Shown here: in pieces, positions 1 to 6,809 of the stretch | Numbering within the stretch: the first letter of the stretch is position 1 | Layout: each line of letters opens with the position of its first letter | Assembly: GCA_044370695.1 (NCBI GenBank) | Contig: JBILVB010000119.1 | Coordinates: forward strand, 1 to 11,907 | Direction of reading: 5' to 3' | Length of the DNA: 11,907 bases | Source of the DNA: JBEIFW01 sp044370695 | GTDB taxonomy: Bacteria > Actinomycetota > Acidimicrobiia > Acidimicrobiales > Ilumatobacteraceae | Notes under the pieces: model-generated | What the model saw: only the letters and a program-made list of their open reading frames with translations | What the model was told of the DNA's origin: nothing | The model's database searches: none | Made by a program: the position numbers and the translations under genes

Positions 1-456
1 GGGGTCCGACGTCGTCGGCTCCCCGACCACCTCGACCCCGCGGAACACCGAGGTCATCATCGACCGCCACACGAGCGCTCCGTCGTCGTCCCGGGCCTCG
101 AACCGCACCCGCTGCTCCGCACCTCCCTGCCGGGGGACGACGGCGGCGACCCGACCGCTGAGTTCGAGTTCTTCGCCCGCGCGAACCGGTCGTTCGACGA
201 TCACGTCATGCGCAGCGTGCACGCCCCGGGACGCCTCGTCGGCCCGGAGACCGGACAGCTCGCGCCGGAAACCGATCACGAGTTCCCACTCGGGCGCGAC
301 CGGGAACATCGGATGCATGCCGAGATCGCCTCGCGTGTCGTAGAGCTCCGGCCGGGCGTCGGGCACTCCGGCGGCGTACGCCATCAGCCAGCGGGCGTCG
401 ACGACGACCCGACGCGAACCGACGGTCCGACCGACGATCGAAGCATCCAGGGGCAT
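1..456 (-). CDS. MaoC/FAS1-like dehydratase, N-terminal part (cut by window edge)
   Basis: The minus-strand frame from the ATG at 456 stays open to base 1, giving 152 residues with no stop, so the C-terminus lies outside the window. The protein begins MPLDASIVGRTVGSRRVVVD. The pattern of a short helix-forming start, then a segment ending MHPMFPVAPEWELV (residues about 52-65), then a GVHAAHDVIVERPVRAGEEL stretch, resembles the N-terminal hot-dog domain of MaoC-type or FAS1-like dehydratases. Those enzymes hydrate or dehydrate acyl-CoA or acyl-ACP substrates, and this N-terminal half usually lacks the catalytic Asp/His pair, which sits in a second domain. The activity therefore cannot be judged here. 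The gene is divergent from the alcohol dehydrogenase at 545 across 88 bp. No Shine-Dalgarno sequence precedes the ATG, but a TACCAT element lies 7 nt upstream, suggesting a leaderless transcript. The family call comes from sequence pattern only. Confidence 0.7.
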   Translation of the reverse strand, partial: MPLDASIVGRTVGSRRVVVDARWLMAYAAGVPDARPELYDTRGDLGMHPMFPVAPEWELVIGFRRELSGLRADEASRGVHAAHDVIVERPVRAGEELELSGRVAAVVPRQGGAEQRVRFEARDDDGALVWRSMMTSVFRGVEVVGEPTTSDP

Positions 457-463
457 GGCCGGG

Positions 464-469
464 ATGGTA
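464..469 (-). promoter_or_regulatory. Putative -10 element of a leaderless promoter for the dehydratase gene
   Basis: On the minus strand TACCAT matches the TAnnnT core of a sigma-70 family -10 box. Exactly 7 nt separate it from the ATG at 456, so transcription would begin at or within a base of the start codon. No purine-rich ribosome binding site is present, which fits a leaderless mRNA. No convincing -35 box was seen. Confidence 0.45.
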
Positions 470-504
470 GGCGCCACCACTGCCGGGTCGGTCCGAGGGT
501 GCGG

Positions 505-510
505 TACCGT
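505..510 (+). promoter_or_regulatory. Putative -10 element upstream of the first alcohol dehydrogenase
   Basis: TACCGT fits the TAnnnT -10 core and lies 34 nt before the GTG start, leaving a predicted leader of roughly 28 nt that contains the Shine-Dalgarno sequence at 534-538. It sits inside CGGTACCGTCCGG (502-514), a 13-mer that recurs exactly upstream of the glycosyltransferase gene (9835-9847). No good -35 match is visible. Confidence 0.35.
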
Positions 511-533
511 CCGGACACCCGGACCATCGACAA

Positions 534-538
534 GGGGG
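534..538 (+). promoter_or_regulatory. Ribosome binding site that fixes the GTG start of the first alcohol dehydrogenase
   Basis: The purine run AAGGGGGA has its G core at 534-538, 6 nt before the GTG at 545. This spacing, and the fact that homologues begin at about this residue, select the GTG over in-frame upstream starts such as 455. Confidence 0.7.
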
Positions 539-544
539 ACCGCC

Positions 545-1657
545 GTGCAGACCAAGGCTGCCGTGTTGTGGGAAGTGAACGCGCCGTGGAGCGTCGAGGA
601 GATCGAACTCGACGAGCCCAAGGCCGGAGAGGTGCTCGTGCGGATGGCCGCCTCGGGCATGTGCCATTCGGACGAGCATCTCGTCACCGGTGACCTGCCG
701 TTCGAACTGCCGATCATCGGCGGCCACGAGGGCGCAGGCATCGTCGAGAAGGTCGGTGAGGGAGTGTCCTGGCTCGCGCCGGGCGACCACGTCGTGTTCG
801 GCTTCATCCCCTCGTGCGGGCGGTGCCCGTCCTGCTCGACCGGGCACCAGAATCTCTGCGACCTCGGCCAGTACATGGCCCTCGGCAAGCAGATCACCGA
901 CATGACTGCCCGCCACCACGCAAAGGGCAAGGACCTCGGCCTCATGTGCCTGCTCGGCACCTTCGCCCACCACACCGTGGTCAACGAGGCGAGCTGCATC
1001 AAGATCGAGAACGACGTCCCGCTCGACAAGGCCTGCCTGCTGGGCTGCGGTGTCGTGACCGGATGGGGCTCGTCGGTCTACGCCGCGCAGGTGCAGCCGG
1101 GCGACACCGTCGCGGTCGTCGGCGTCGGCGGGATCGGCGCGAATGCGATCCAGGGCGCGCGGCTCGCCGGGGCGAAGCGGATCATCGCCATCGACCCGCT
1201 CGAGAACAAGCGGGAGATGGCGATGGGGTTCGGCGCCACCCACACGTTCGCGTCGATGACCGAGGCGCTCCCGGGGATCCAGGAGCTCACCTGGGGCCAG
1301 ATGTGCAACAAAGTGGTGATGACCATGGGGGTGGGCTCCGGTGCCGTGATGGCCGAGGCCTTGGCGCTCGCTGCCAAGCGCGGTCGAGTGGTCGTCACCA
1401 ACATCCATCCCGCGCTCGAGATCTCGGCCACGATGAGCCTGCTCGACCTCACGCTCATGGAGAAGCAGGTCGTCGGCTCGCTGTTCGGCTCGGGCAACCC
1501 GCGCTACGACATCCCCAAGCTGCTGGGGCTCTACCGGGATGGTCAACTCGATCTCGACGGTCTCGTCACTCGGACCTACCCACTCGAGGGGATCAACGAG
1601 GGCTACCAGGACATGCGCGACGGGAAGAACATCCGGGGCGTGCTCGTCTACGACTGA
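545..1657 (+). CDS. NDMA-dependent (mycofactocin-type) zinc alcohol dehydrogenase, paralogue 1
   Basis: This 370-residue cytoplasmic medium-chain dehydrogenase should oxidise an alcohol to the aldehyde. It looks like the Rxyl_3153-type NDMA-dependent family, whose tightly bound NAD is thought to be reoxidised through mycofactocin (NDMA is an artificial acceptor). The catalytic zinc site is visible as C40 (GMCHSDEH), H61-E62 (GGHEGAGI) and C168 (LLGCGV). Structural zinc ligands are C91, C94, C97 and C105. The Rossmann fingerprint GVGGIG spans residues 193-198, with an acidic residue (D217) at the end of the next strand, as in NAD-binding enzymes. The C-terminus NEGYQDMRDGKNIRGV is typical of the family. 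The GTG start is set by the GGGGG at 534-538 and starts the protein at QTKAAVLWE, where relatives begin. It is over half identical by eye at the N-terminus to the paralogue at 3289-4437. The true substrate is unknown. Confidence 0.9.
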   Translation: MQTKAAVLWEVNAPWSVEEIELDEPKAGEVLVRMAASGMCHSDEHLVTGDLPFELPIIGGHEGAGIVEKVGEGVSWLAPGDHVVFGFIPSCGRCPSCSTGHQNLCDLGQYMALGKQITDMTARHHAKGKDLGLMCLLGTFAHHTVVNEASCIKIENDVPLDKACLLGCGVVTGWGSSVYAAQVQPGDTVAVVGVGGIGANAIQGARLAGAKRIIAIDPLENKREMAMGFGATHTFASMTEALPGIQELTWGQMCNKVVMTMGVGSGAVMAEALALAAKRGRVVVTNIHPALEISATMSLLDLTLMEKQVVGSLFGSGNPRYDIPKLLGLYRDGQLDLDGLVTRTYPLEGINEGYQDMRDGKNIRGVLVYD

Positions 1658-1677
1658 ACGCCCGGTCGAAAACGGCG

Positions 1678-1722
1678 AGCGGGGCTCGGCTCCTTCCGAA
1701 CGGAAGAGAACCGAGCCCCGCT
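1678..1722. terminator. Two-tier hairpin, bidirectional terminator between convergent genes
   Basis: A perfect 12-bp GC-rich stem pairs 1678-1689 (AGCGGGGCTCGG) with 1711-1722 (CCGAGCCCCGCT). Inside the loop a second stem pairs TTCCG (1694-1698) with CGGAA (1701-1705). It lies in the 81-bp gap between the stop of the dehydrogenase (1657) and the stop of amt (1739), so it can serve both strands. There is no long T-tract on either side, as is common for actinobacterial terminators. Confidence 0.85.
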
Positions 1723-1738
1723 TCGCGTGCTGCGTGCG

Positions 1739-3124
1739 TCAGGCCTTGGCCTTGCGTTGAACCGGAGTGCCGTCGGCCGAGACGTAGACGTCCACGCCGT
1801 AGCCGAGCGCGCCGTGCTCGAGCTCGTCGAGGCCGTCGAGCTCCTCTTCGGCAGAGACCCGGAGGCCCATCGTCATCTTGACGGCCGAGAACAGCAGGAA
1901 CGACGCGATGCCGACGAAGGCGATGACGGCGAGCACGCCGACCGCCTGCTTCCCGAGCAGGCTCGCTCCGCCGCCGGTCAGCAGACCGTCGGCCTTGTCG
2001 AACAGCCCGACCCCGAGCGTGCCGAAGGCACCACAGACCCCGTGGACGGAGACAGCCCCCACCGGGTCGTCGATCTTCAGCTTGTCGAAGAAGCCCACGG
2101 CGACGACGACCAGGAGGCCACCGACCGCGCCGAGCACGGCGCCGGCCCACGGCTCGACGAATCCCGCGCCGGCCGTGACGCTGACGAGCCCGGCGAGCAC
2201 CCCGTTACCGGTCATCGAGACGTCGGAGACGCCGGTGCGGATCAGCGTGACGAGCATGGCGACCACGCCGCCGAAGGCGCCACCGAGGGCGGTCACGGCG
2301 ATCGAGTCACCGATGCCCGAGGTGCCGAGCATCGATCCCACGTTGAACCCGAACCAGCCGACCCACAACACGAAGGTGCCGAGCACGGCGAACGGGATGC
2401 TGTGACCCGGGATCGCCCGGACCTTCCCGTCGGCGGCGTAGCGCCCGATACGAGGTCCGAGCAGCGCTGCGCCGACGAGTGCCGCCACGCCACCGGTGAG
2501 GTGGACGATGGTCGAGCCGGCGTAGTCCTTGAAGCCCATCTCGTAGAGCCAGCCGCCACCCCACTGCCACTTCACGACGATCGGGTAGATCAGGCCGGAC
2601 ATGAGCACTGCGACCACGAGGTAGCTCTTCAGCTTCGTTCGTTCGGCCATGGCTCCGGAAAGGATCGTCGCCGACGTGGCGGCGAACGCCGCCTGGAAGA
2701 ACCACATCGCCGACACGTCGACGGCGGCATAGCTGGCCAGCGAGCTGAAGCCGTCCTCGTAGGAGCCGGAGAGGAAGAAGCCCGACCACCCGATGATGCT
2801 GGACCCGTCGCCGAAGCCGAGGGCCATGCCCACGGCCCAGAAGGCTGCGACGCCGATCGCTGCGGTGATGAGGTTCTTCATCATCATGTGGGCGGCGCTG
2901 CGTGACCGGGTGAGGCCGGTCTCGACGAGCGCGAAGCCCATGCCCATGAAGAACACGAGGACACCGCACAAGAACACGAAGATGGTGTTCAGGTCGTTGG
3001 TGATCGTGCCCACCTGATCCTCGACCGTGGGTTTGGCGTCCTGCGCGAAGGCAGGCGCCGCAAGCCCGACGATTGCGAGGCCGGCGACCGCCGTTGCTGT
3101 GCTGACCATCCCGATACGTTTCAT
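1739..3124 (-). CDS. amt: Ammonium transporter (Amt/MEP/Rh family) with signal peptide
   Basis: This 461-residue inner-membrane channel moves ammonium into the cell. A signal peptide (residues 1-27, cut likely after AFA, before QDAKP) precedes about 11 hydrophobic segments. Family signatures are clear: VETGLTRSRSAAHMMMKN (67-84), FFQAAFAATSATILSGAMAER (142-162) with the external aromatic gate, WQWGGGWLY (186-194), the conserved ammonium-site aspartate D200 in KDYAGSTIVH, and the twin pore histidines H208 and H361 (SVHGVCGAFGTLGVGLF). The cytoplasmic tail LRVSAEEELDGLDELEHG (421-438) is the segment that meets PII (GlnK) proteins in this family; a further 23 residues follow. The ATG at 3124 is chosen because it gives a proper signal peptide and has GGAGG upstream; the longer frame to 3274 would bury the signal. 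No glnK or glnD gene adjoins it within the window. Confidence 0.95.
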   Translation of the reverse strand: MKRIGMVSTATAVAGLAIVGLAAPAFAQDAKPTVEDQVGTITNDLNTIFVFLCGVLVFFMGMGFALVETGLTRSRSAAHMMMKNLITAAIGVAAFWAVGMALGFGDGSSIIGWSGFFLSGSYEDGFSSLASYAAVDVSAMWFFQAAFAATSATILSGAMAERTKLKSYLVVAVLMSGLIYPIVVKWQWGGGWLYEMGFKDYAGSTIVHLTGGVAALVGAALLGPRIGRYAADGKVRAIPGHSIPFAVLGTFVLWVGWFGFNVGSMLGTSGIGDSIAVTALGGAFGGVVAMLVTLIRTGVSDVSMTGNGVLAGLVSVTAGAGFVEPWAGAVLGAVGGLLVVVAVGFFDKLKIDDPVGAVSVHGVCGAFGTLGVGLFDKADGLLTGGGASLLGKQAVGVLAVIAFVGIASFLLFSAVKMTMGLRVSAEEELDGLDELEHGALGYGVDVYVSADGTPVQRKAKA

Positions 3125-3127
3125 GGT

Positions 3128-3132
3128 CCTCC
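3128..3132 (-). promoter_or_regulatory. Ribosome binding site of amt
   Basis: On the minus strand GGGAGGACC directly precedes the ATG, with the GGAGG core at 3132-3128. The 3-nt spacing is short, but the match is strong and decides the start at 3124 over upstream alternatives such as 3178 and 3274. Confidence 0.65.
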
Positions 3133-3196
3133 CGTCCTGTGGTGGCGGACGTGAACGTAGGTAGGTCGCGCAGCGCATGTCGCTGTCAGGCGATGA

Positions 3197-3214
3197 AGGG
3201 CGTGTGAACGCTCT
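3197..3214. repeat. Inverted repeat with GTGA tetraloop in the amt control region
   Basis: AGGGCGT (3197-3203) and ACGCTCT (3208-3214) form a 7-bp stem with one G-U pair, closing a GTGA loop (GNRA type when read as plus-strand RNA). It stands in the middle of the divergent region, upstream of the likely dehydrogenase promoter. It could be an operator or an RNA hairpin; with no partner sequence to compare, the role is open. Confidence 0.35.
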
Positions 3215-3249
3215 ATTTCGTGCTATTCGAGGCTGGCTCGGGTCGTCGC

Positions 3250-3255
3250 TACAGT
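3250..3255 (+). promoter_or_regulatory. Putative -10 element of the second alcohol dehydrogenase
   Basis: TACAGT matches the TAnnnT core and sits 33 nt before the ATG at 3289, close to the 34-nt spacing of the TACCGT element at the first dehydrogenase. The best -35 candidate (about 3226-3231, TTCGAG) is poor. Confidence 0.35.
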
Positions 3256-3277
3256 TCGCACGAGCGCACGACACCCC

Positions 3278-3283
3278 GGGGGG
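3278..3283 (+). promoter_or_regulatory. Ribosome binding site of the second alcohol dehydrogenase
   Basis: A GGGGGG run followed by ACGTC and ATG gives 5-nt spacing and sets the start at 3289 rather than the in-frame position 3220. Both dehydrogenases share a GGGGGAC leader motif here. Confidence 0.7.
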
Positions 3284-3288
3284 ACGTC

Positions 3289-4437
3289 ATGAAGGCACGA
3301 GCAGCAGTGCTGCACGGGATGCACCAGGACTGGCAGATCGAGGAGATCGACGTCGATCCGCCGAAGGCGGGGGAAGTGATCGTGGAATGGAAGGCCGCCG
3401 GCCTGTGCCACTCCGACGAGCATGTCGTCACCGGTGATCTCACGCCGACACCCGAGATGCTTCGCATCTTCGGCGTCGACAGCTACTACCCGGCGGTCGG
3501 CGGCCACGAAGGCGCCGGAATCATCGCCGAGGTCGGGCCGGGAGTCACCTCGGTGAAGGTCGGCGACCATGTCTCGGCGAGCTTCGTCCCGGCCTGCGGT
3601 CGTTGCCGGTACTGCTCGACTGGCCGTCAGAACCTCTGCGATGCCGGCGCCGGCGCGTTCGCCAAGGGCATGATCACCGACGGCACGAGCCGTCACCGTC
3701 TCGGCGGCGAGGAACTGTCGATGTTCGCCAAGCTCGGTACGTTCGCCGAGCGCACCTGCGTCGCCGAGTCGCAGGTGATCAAGGTCGACGACGACTACCC
3801 GCTCGAGTTGGTCTGCCTCGTCTCGTGTGGTGTCGCCACCGGCTGGGGTTCGGCGGCGAACCGAGCGGGCATCATCCCCGGCGACACCGTGGTCGTGGTC
3901 GGGATCGGCGGCATCGGCATCAACGCCGTCCAGGGCGCCAAGATGGCCGGCGCCCGACGCGTGATCGCCGTCGACCCCGTGGAATTCAAGCGGGAGAAGG
4001 CGATGGAGTTCGGCGCCACCCACACCTTCGCGTCGATGGAGGAAGCGCTCGGGCCGGTGCAGGAACTCACCTGGGGCCAGATGGCCGACCGGGTGATCAT
4101 GACGCCCGGGGTGCTCTACGGCGACCTCATGGCAGGAGCGAACGCACTGTGCGGCAAGGGCGGCACCATCGTCGCAACGGCCGTCGCCCCGCTCACCCAG
4201 GAGACCGCTGCGATCAACCTGTCCACGATCACGTTGTGGAACAAGGAGATCAAGGGCACGATCTTCGGCTCGCTCAACCCGCGACGCGACATCCCGAACC
4301 TGCTGTCGATGTGGCGTGACGGCACGCTCAAGCTCGAGGAGCTCATCACGCGCCGCTACCCGTTGGGCGAGATCAACCAGGGGTACCAGGACATGCGCGA
4401 CGGGGTGAACCTGCGCGGCGTCCTCGTCATGGAGTGA
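3289..4437 (+). CDS. NDMA-dependent (mycofactocin-type) zinc alcohol dehydrogenase, paralogue 2
   Basis: This 382-residue cytoplasmic medium-chain dehydrogenase is in the same family as the gene at 545-1657 and is predicted to use bound NAD recycled by mycofactocin. Catalytic zinc ligands are C40 (GLCHSDEH), H73-E74 (GGHEGAGI) and C180 (VSCGVATGWG). Structural zinc cysteines are C103, C106, C109 and C117. The nucleotide-binding loop GIGGIG is at 205-210. Compared with paralogue 1 it carries 12 extra residues between D50 and H73 (LTPTPEMLRIFGVDSYYPAV), a loop near the active-site entrance, so its substrate range probably differs. The end INQGYQDMRDGVNLRGVLV is typical of the family. The ATG start follows GGGGGGACGTC. 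It is divergent from amt and ends 7 bp from the stop of the convergent ATPase gene. The substrate is unknown. Confidence 0.9.
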   Translation: MKARAAVLHGMHQDWQIEEIDVDPPKAGEVIVEWKAAGLCHSDEHVVTGDLTPTPEMLRIFGVDSYYPAVGGHEGAGIIAEVGPGVTSVKVGDHVSASFVPACGRCRYCSTGRQNLCDAGAGAFAKGMITDGTSRHRLGGEELSMFAKLGTFAERTCVAESQVIKVDDDYPLELVCLVSCGVATGWGSAANRAGIIPGDTVVVVGIGGIGINAVQGAKMAGARRVIAVDPVEFKREKAMEFGATHTFASMEEALGPVQELTWGQMADRVIMTPGVLYGDLMAGANALCGKGGTIVATAVAPLTQETAAINLSTITLWNKEIKGTIFGSLNPRRDIPNLLSMWRDGTLKLEELITRRYPLGEINQGYQDMRDGVNLRGVLVME

Positions 4438-4444
4438 TCCCGGC

Positions 4445-6805
4445 TCAGCTCGGTGGGTACCGGCGCTTGAGCCAGCGGTCGCCGATCTCCCAGATCCCCG
4501 CGACCGCAGCCGCGCCGGCCCCACCGACGAGCAGTGACTCGAGGAGCGTCCCGACCGGGATGTCGAGCTTGAAGGCTTCCTTGGCCGTCGGGACGACCAA
4601 CGCGAGCGCGAAGAGCCCGCCCATCGCCCCGACCAATCCGAGCTTCCAGGCATTCCACGGGCGGGCGAGCTGTACGAGCACCCCGAGCCCGACGCACACG
4701 ATGACGACGGTGGCGGCCGTTCGCGCTTCGTCCCGCGTGGCGCCGGTGCGGTCGGCGAGCAGGTAGCCGGTGAAGATGGCGATCGCTGCGAGCACCCCGA
4801 TCGGCATCGACCGCACTGCGACGCGACGCAGGAACCCCGGTTGGTACCGCTGGTTGTTGGGCGCCAACGCCAGGAAGAACGCCGGGATACCGATCGTGAG
4901 CGCAGACACGATCGTGAGGTGCCGGGGCAGGAACGGGTAGGTCTGGCCGAACACCGTCGTCATCACCGACAGCACGCCGGCGTAGATGTTCTTGATCACG
5001 AACAGGTTCGCCACTCGCTCGATGTTGGCGATGACCCGCCGTCCCTCGGCCACCACGCGGGGCATGTGCGAGAACCGGCCGTCGAGCAGTACGAGCTGCG
5101 CCACGGCACGCGTCGCCGGAGCGCCGGAACCCATCGCCACCCCGATGTCGGCGTCCTTGAGGGCGAGGGCGTCGTTGACCCCGTCTCCGGTCATCGCCAC
5201 GACGTGGCCCCTGGCCTGCAGCGCTTTCACCATCGAACGCTTCTGCTGGGGGCTGACTCGGCCGAACACGGCCGTGCGTTCGAGGATCTCGGCGGCGGCA
5301 TCGAGATCCTCCGGGAACTCCCGGGCGTCGAAGGTCGTGTCGCCGCCGGGCAGTCCGACCTGCCGGGCGACTGCGCCGACCGTGCGCGGGTTGTCCCCGG
5401 AGATCACCCGCAGGGTCACCCCTTGCTCGTCGAAGAACGCGAGCGTCTCGCCGGCGTCGGGTCGCACCCGCTCGACGAACGTGACGAGCGCCAGCGGAAC
5501 CAGCTCGCCCGGCAAGGCCTCGCCGGTCAGCGGCGCCGACGAGTGGGCGAGCACCAGCACGCGCACCCCGGTCGCAGCGAGGTCGTCGGCCTGCCGGCGG
5601 GCCGTCGACCCGGGCTGATCGGCGAGCACCATCTCGGGTGCGCCGAGAACCCAGGAACCCCGCCCGTCGAACTCGGCCGCGCTCCATTTGCGGGCCGAGG
5701 AGAACGGCACGGACCCGCTGCGCTCCCAACCCGGCGGCGGGGCGATCGACGCGGCGATCGCCTGCGCCGTCGCGTTCGGGTTCGGGTCGTCGGCGATCGC
5801 GCCGAGCGCAGCGCGGGCCTCGCCGGCGGTCGCGTCGTCCTCGCCGGCGAGCGGGAGGAGTTCGCCGAAATCGATCTCGCCCTCGGTGAGCGTGCCGGTC
5901 TTGTCCAGGCAGACCACGTCGACCCGGGCGAGACCTTCGACGGCCGGGAGCTCCTGTACCAGCACCTTGCGGCGGGCCAGGGTGACGGCGGCGAGCAGGA
6001 ACGCCAGGCTGGTCAGCAGCACCAGACCCTCGGGGATCATGCCGACCAGACCGGCCACGGTGCCGACCACGGCGGCTCGCCAGTCGTCTTCGTTGCGGAG
6101 CTGGCTCACGAGCAGGATCGGCCCGACGACGAGCAGGGCCCAGGTCAACCAGCGCAGCAGCTTGTTCGTGCCCTCGACCAGCTCCGAGCGCGTCTTGGTG
6201 AACTGCTTCACCTCGGCGGCGAGCTTGCGGGCGTATGCGTCGGCTCCGACGGCGGTCGCCTGGAAGCGGCCGGAACCGGCGACGACGATCGAGCCGGACA
6301 GGACCGGGTCCCCAGGGTTCTTCGCGATCGGGTCGGATTCGCCGGTGAGCAACGACTCGTCGATCTCGAGACCGGCGGCGATCGTCACGACGCCGTCGGC
6401 AGGCACCTGGTCACCGGCACGCAGCTCCAGCAGGTCGTCGAGGACGACGTCGCCGACGGCGAGGTCGACGACCTCGCCGTCGCGCACGGCGCGCGCCTGC
6501 GGTGCGTTGAGGACTGCGAGCCGGTCGAGTACCTGCTTGGCCCGGACCTCCTGGCCGATGCCGATCAGCGCGTTGACGACGACGATCCCGAGGAACAGCG
6601 AGTCGCCCCACGCGCCGATGCCGATCACGATCCCGCCGAGCACCCCGAGGATCGCATTGAACCGGGTGAACACGTTGGCCCGCACGATCTCGCGCAGCGG
6701 TCGGCTCGTACGCTCCTCGACGGCGTTCACCTGGCCGCGGGCGACCCGTTCGGCCACCTCGCCGGCGGTCAGGCCCTCGGGGCGGGTCGTCGCTGCAGCG
6801 CGCAT
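4445..6805 (-). CDS. ctpE: CtpE-like P-type cation-transporting ATPase
   Basis: This 786-residue ion pump of the inner membrane matches mycobacterial CtpE in length and motifs; CtpE has been linked to calcium uptake in mycobacteria, so calcium is the best guess for the ion. In order: a cytosolic N-terminus without heavy-metal CxxC domains, two membrane helices (about 49-87), the actuator domain with TGES at 154-157, two helices carrying MIPEGLVLLTS (256-266, with PEGL instead of the CPC of heavy-metal pumps), the phosphorylated D301 in DKTGTLTE, a nucleotide-binding domain, MTGDGVNDALALKDADIGVAMG (538-559), and six C-terminal helices ending in WLKRRYPPS. All catalytic motifs are intact. The ATG at 6805 lies 4 nt after the stop of the upstream oxidoreductase; I prefer it to an ATG at 6862, which would overlap that gene by 53 bp and add an unconserved basic leader. 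Translation is probably coupled to the upstream gene. Confidence 0.88.
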   Translation of the reverse strand: MRAAATTRPEGLTAGEVAERVARGQVNAVEERTSRPLREIVRANVFTRFNAILGVLGGIVIGIGAWGDSLFLGIVVVNALIGIGQEVRAKQVLDRLAVLNAPQARAVRDGEVVDLAVGDVVLDDLLELRAGDQVPADGVVTIAAGLEIDESLLTGESDPIAKNPGDPVLSGSIVVAGSGRFQATAVGADAYARKLAAEVKQFTKTRSELVEGTNKLLRWLTWALLVVGPILLVSQLRNEDDWRAAVVGTVAGLVGMIPEGLVLLTSLAFLLAAVTLARRKVLVQELPAVEGLARVDVVCLDKTGTLTEGEIDFGELLPLAGEDDATAGEARAALGAIADDPNPNATAQAIAASIAPPPGWERSGSVPFSSARKWSAAEFDGRGSWVLGAPEMVLADQPGSTARRQADDLAATGVRVLVLAHSSAPLTGEALPGELVPLALVTFVERVRPDAGETLAFFDEQGVTLRVISGDNPRTVGAVARQVGLPGGDTTFDAREFPEDLDAAAEILERTAVFGRVSPQQKRSMVKALQARGHVVAMTGDGVNDALALKDADIGVAMGSGAPATRAVAQLVLLDGRFSHMPRVVAEGRRVIANIERVANLFVIKNIYAGVLSVMTTVFGQTYPFLPRHLTIVSALTIGIPAFFLALAPNNQRYQPGFLRRVAVRSMPIGVLAAIAIFTGYLLADRTGATRDEARTAATVVIVCVGLGVLVQLARPWNAWKLGLVGAMGGLFALALVVPTAKEAFKLDIPVGTLLESLLVGGAGAAAVAGIWEIGDRWLKRRYPPS

Positions 6806-6809
6806 CGGC

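Larger units (their letters stand above)
3125..3288. promoter_or_regulatory. Divergent control region between amt and the second alcohol dehydrogenase
   Basis: These 164 bp hold the start signals of both divergent genes and no gene of their own. The stretch around 3211-3230 is unusually AT-rich for this DNA. A GTGAACG heptamer occurs twice in the same orientation (3151-3157 and 3204-3210), and the second copy lies in a hairpin (3197-3214). On the minus strand TACGTT (3159-3154) is a possible -10 for amt, without a clear -35. I do not see a convincing GlnR or AmtR site. Confidence 0.5.

Noticed and set aside
206..1546. 446-codon minus-strand open frame opposite the first dehydrogenase
   Set aside because: It has no recognisable domain, is His/Arg/Asp-rich, and overlaps both the dehydratase start and the well-supported dehydrogenase.
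3125..3274. 50-residue N-terminal extension of amt
   Set aside because: It would bury a clean signal peptide, and the GGAGG immediately before 3124 supports the shorter form.
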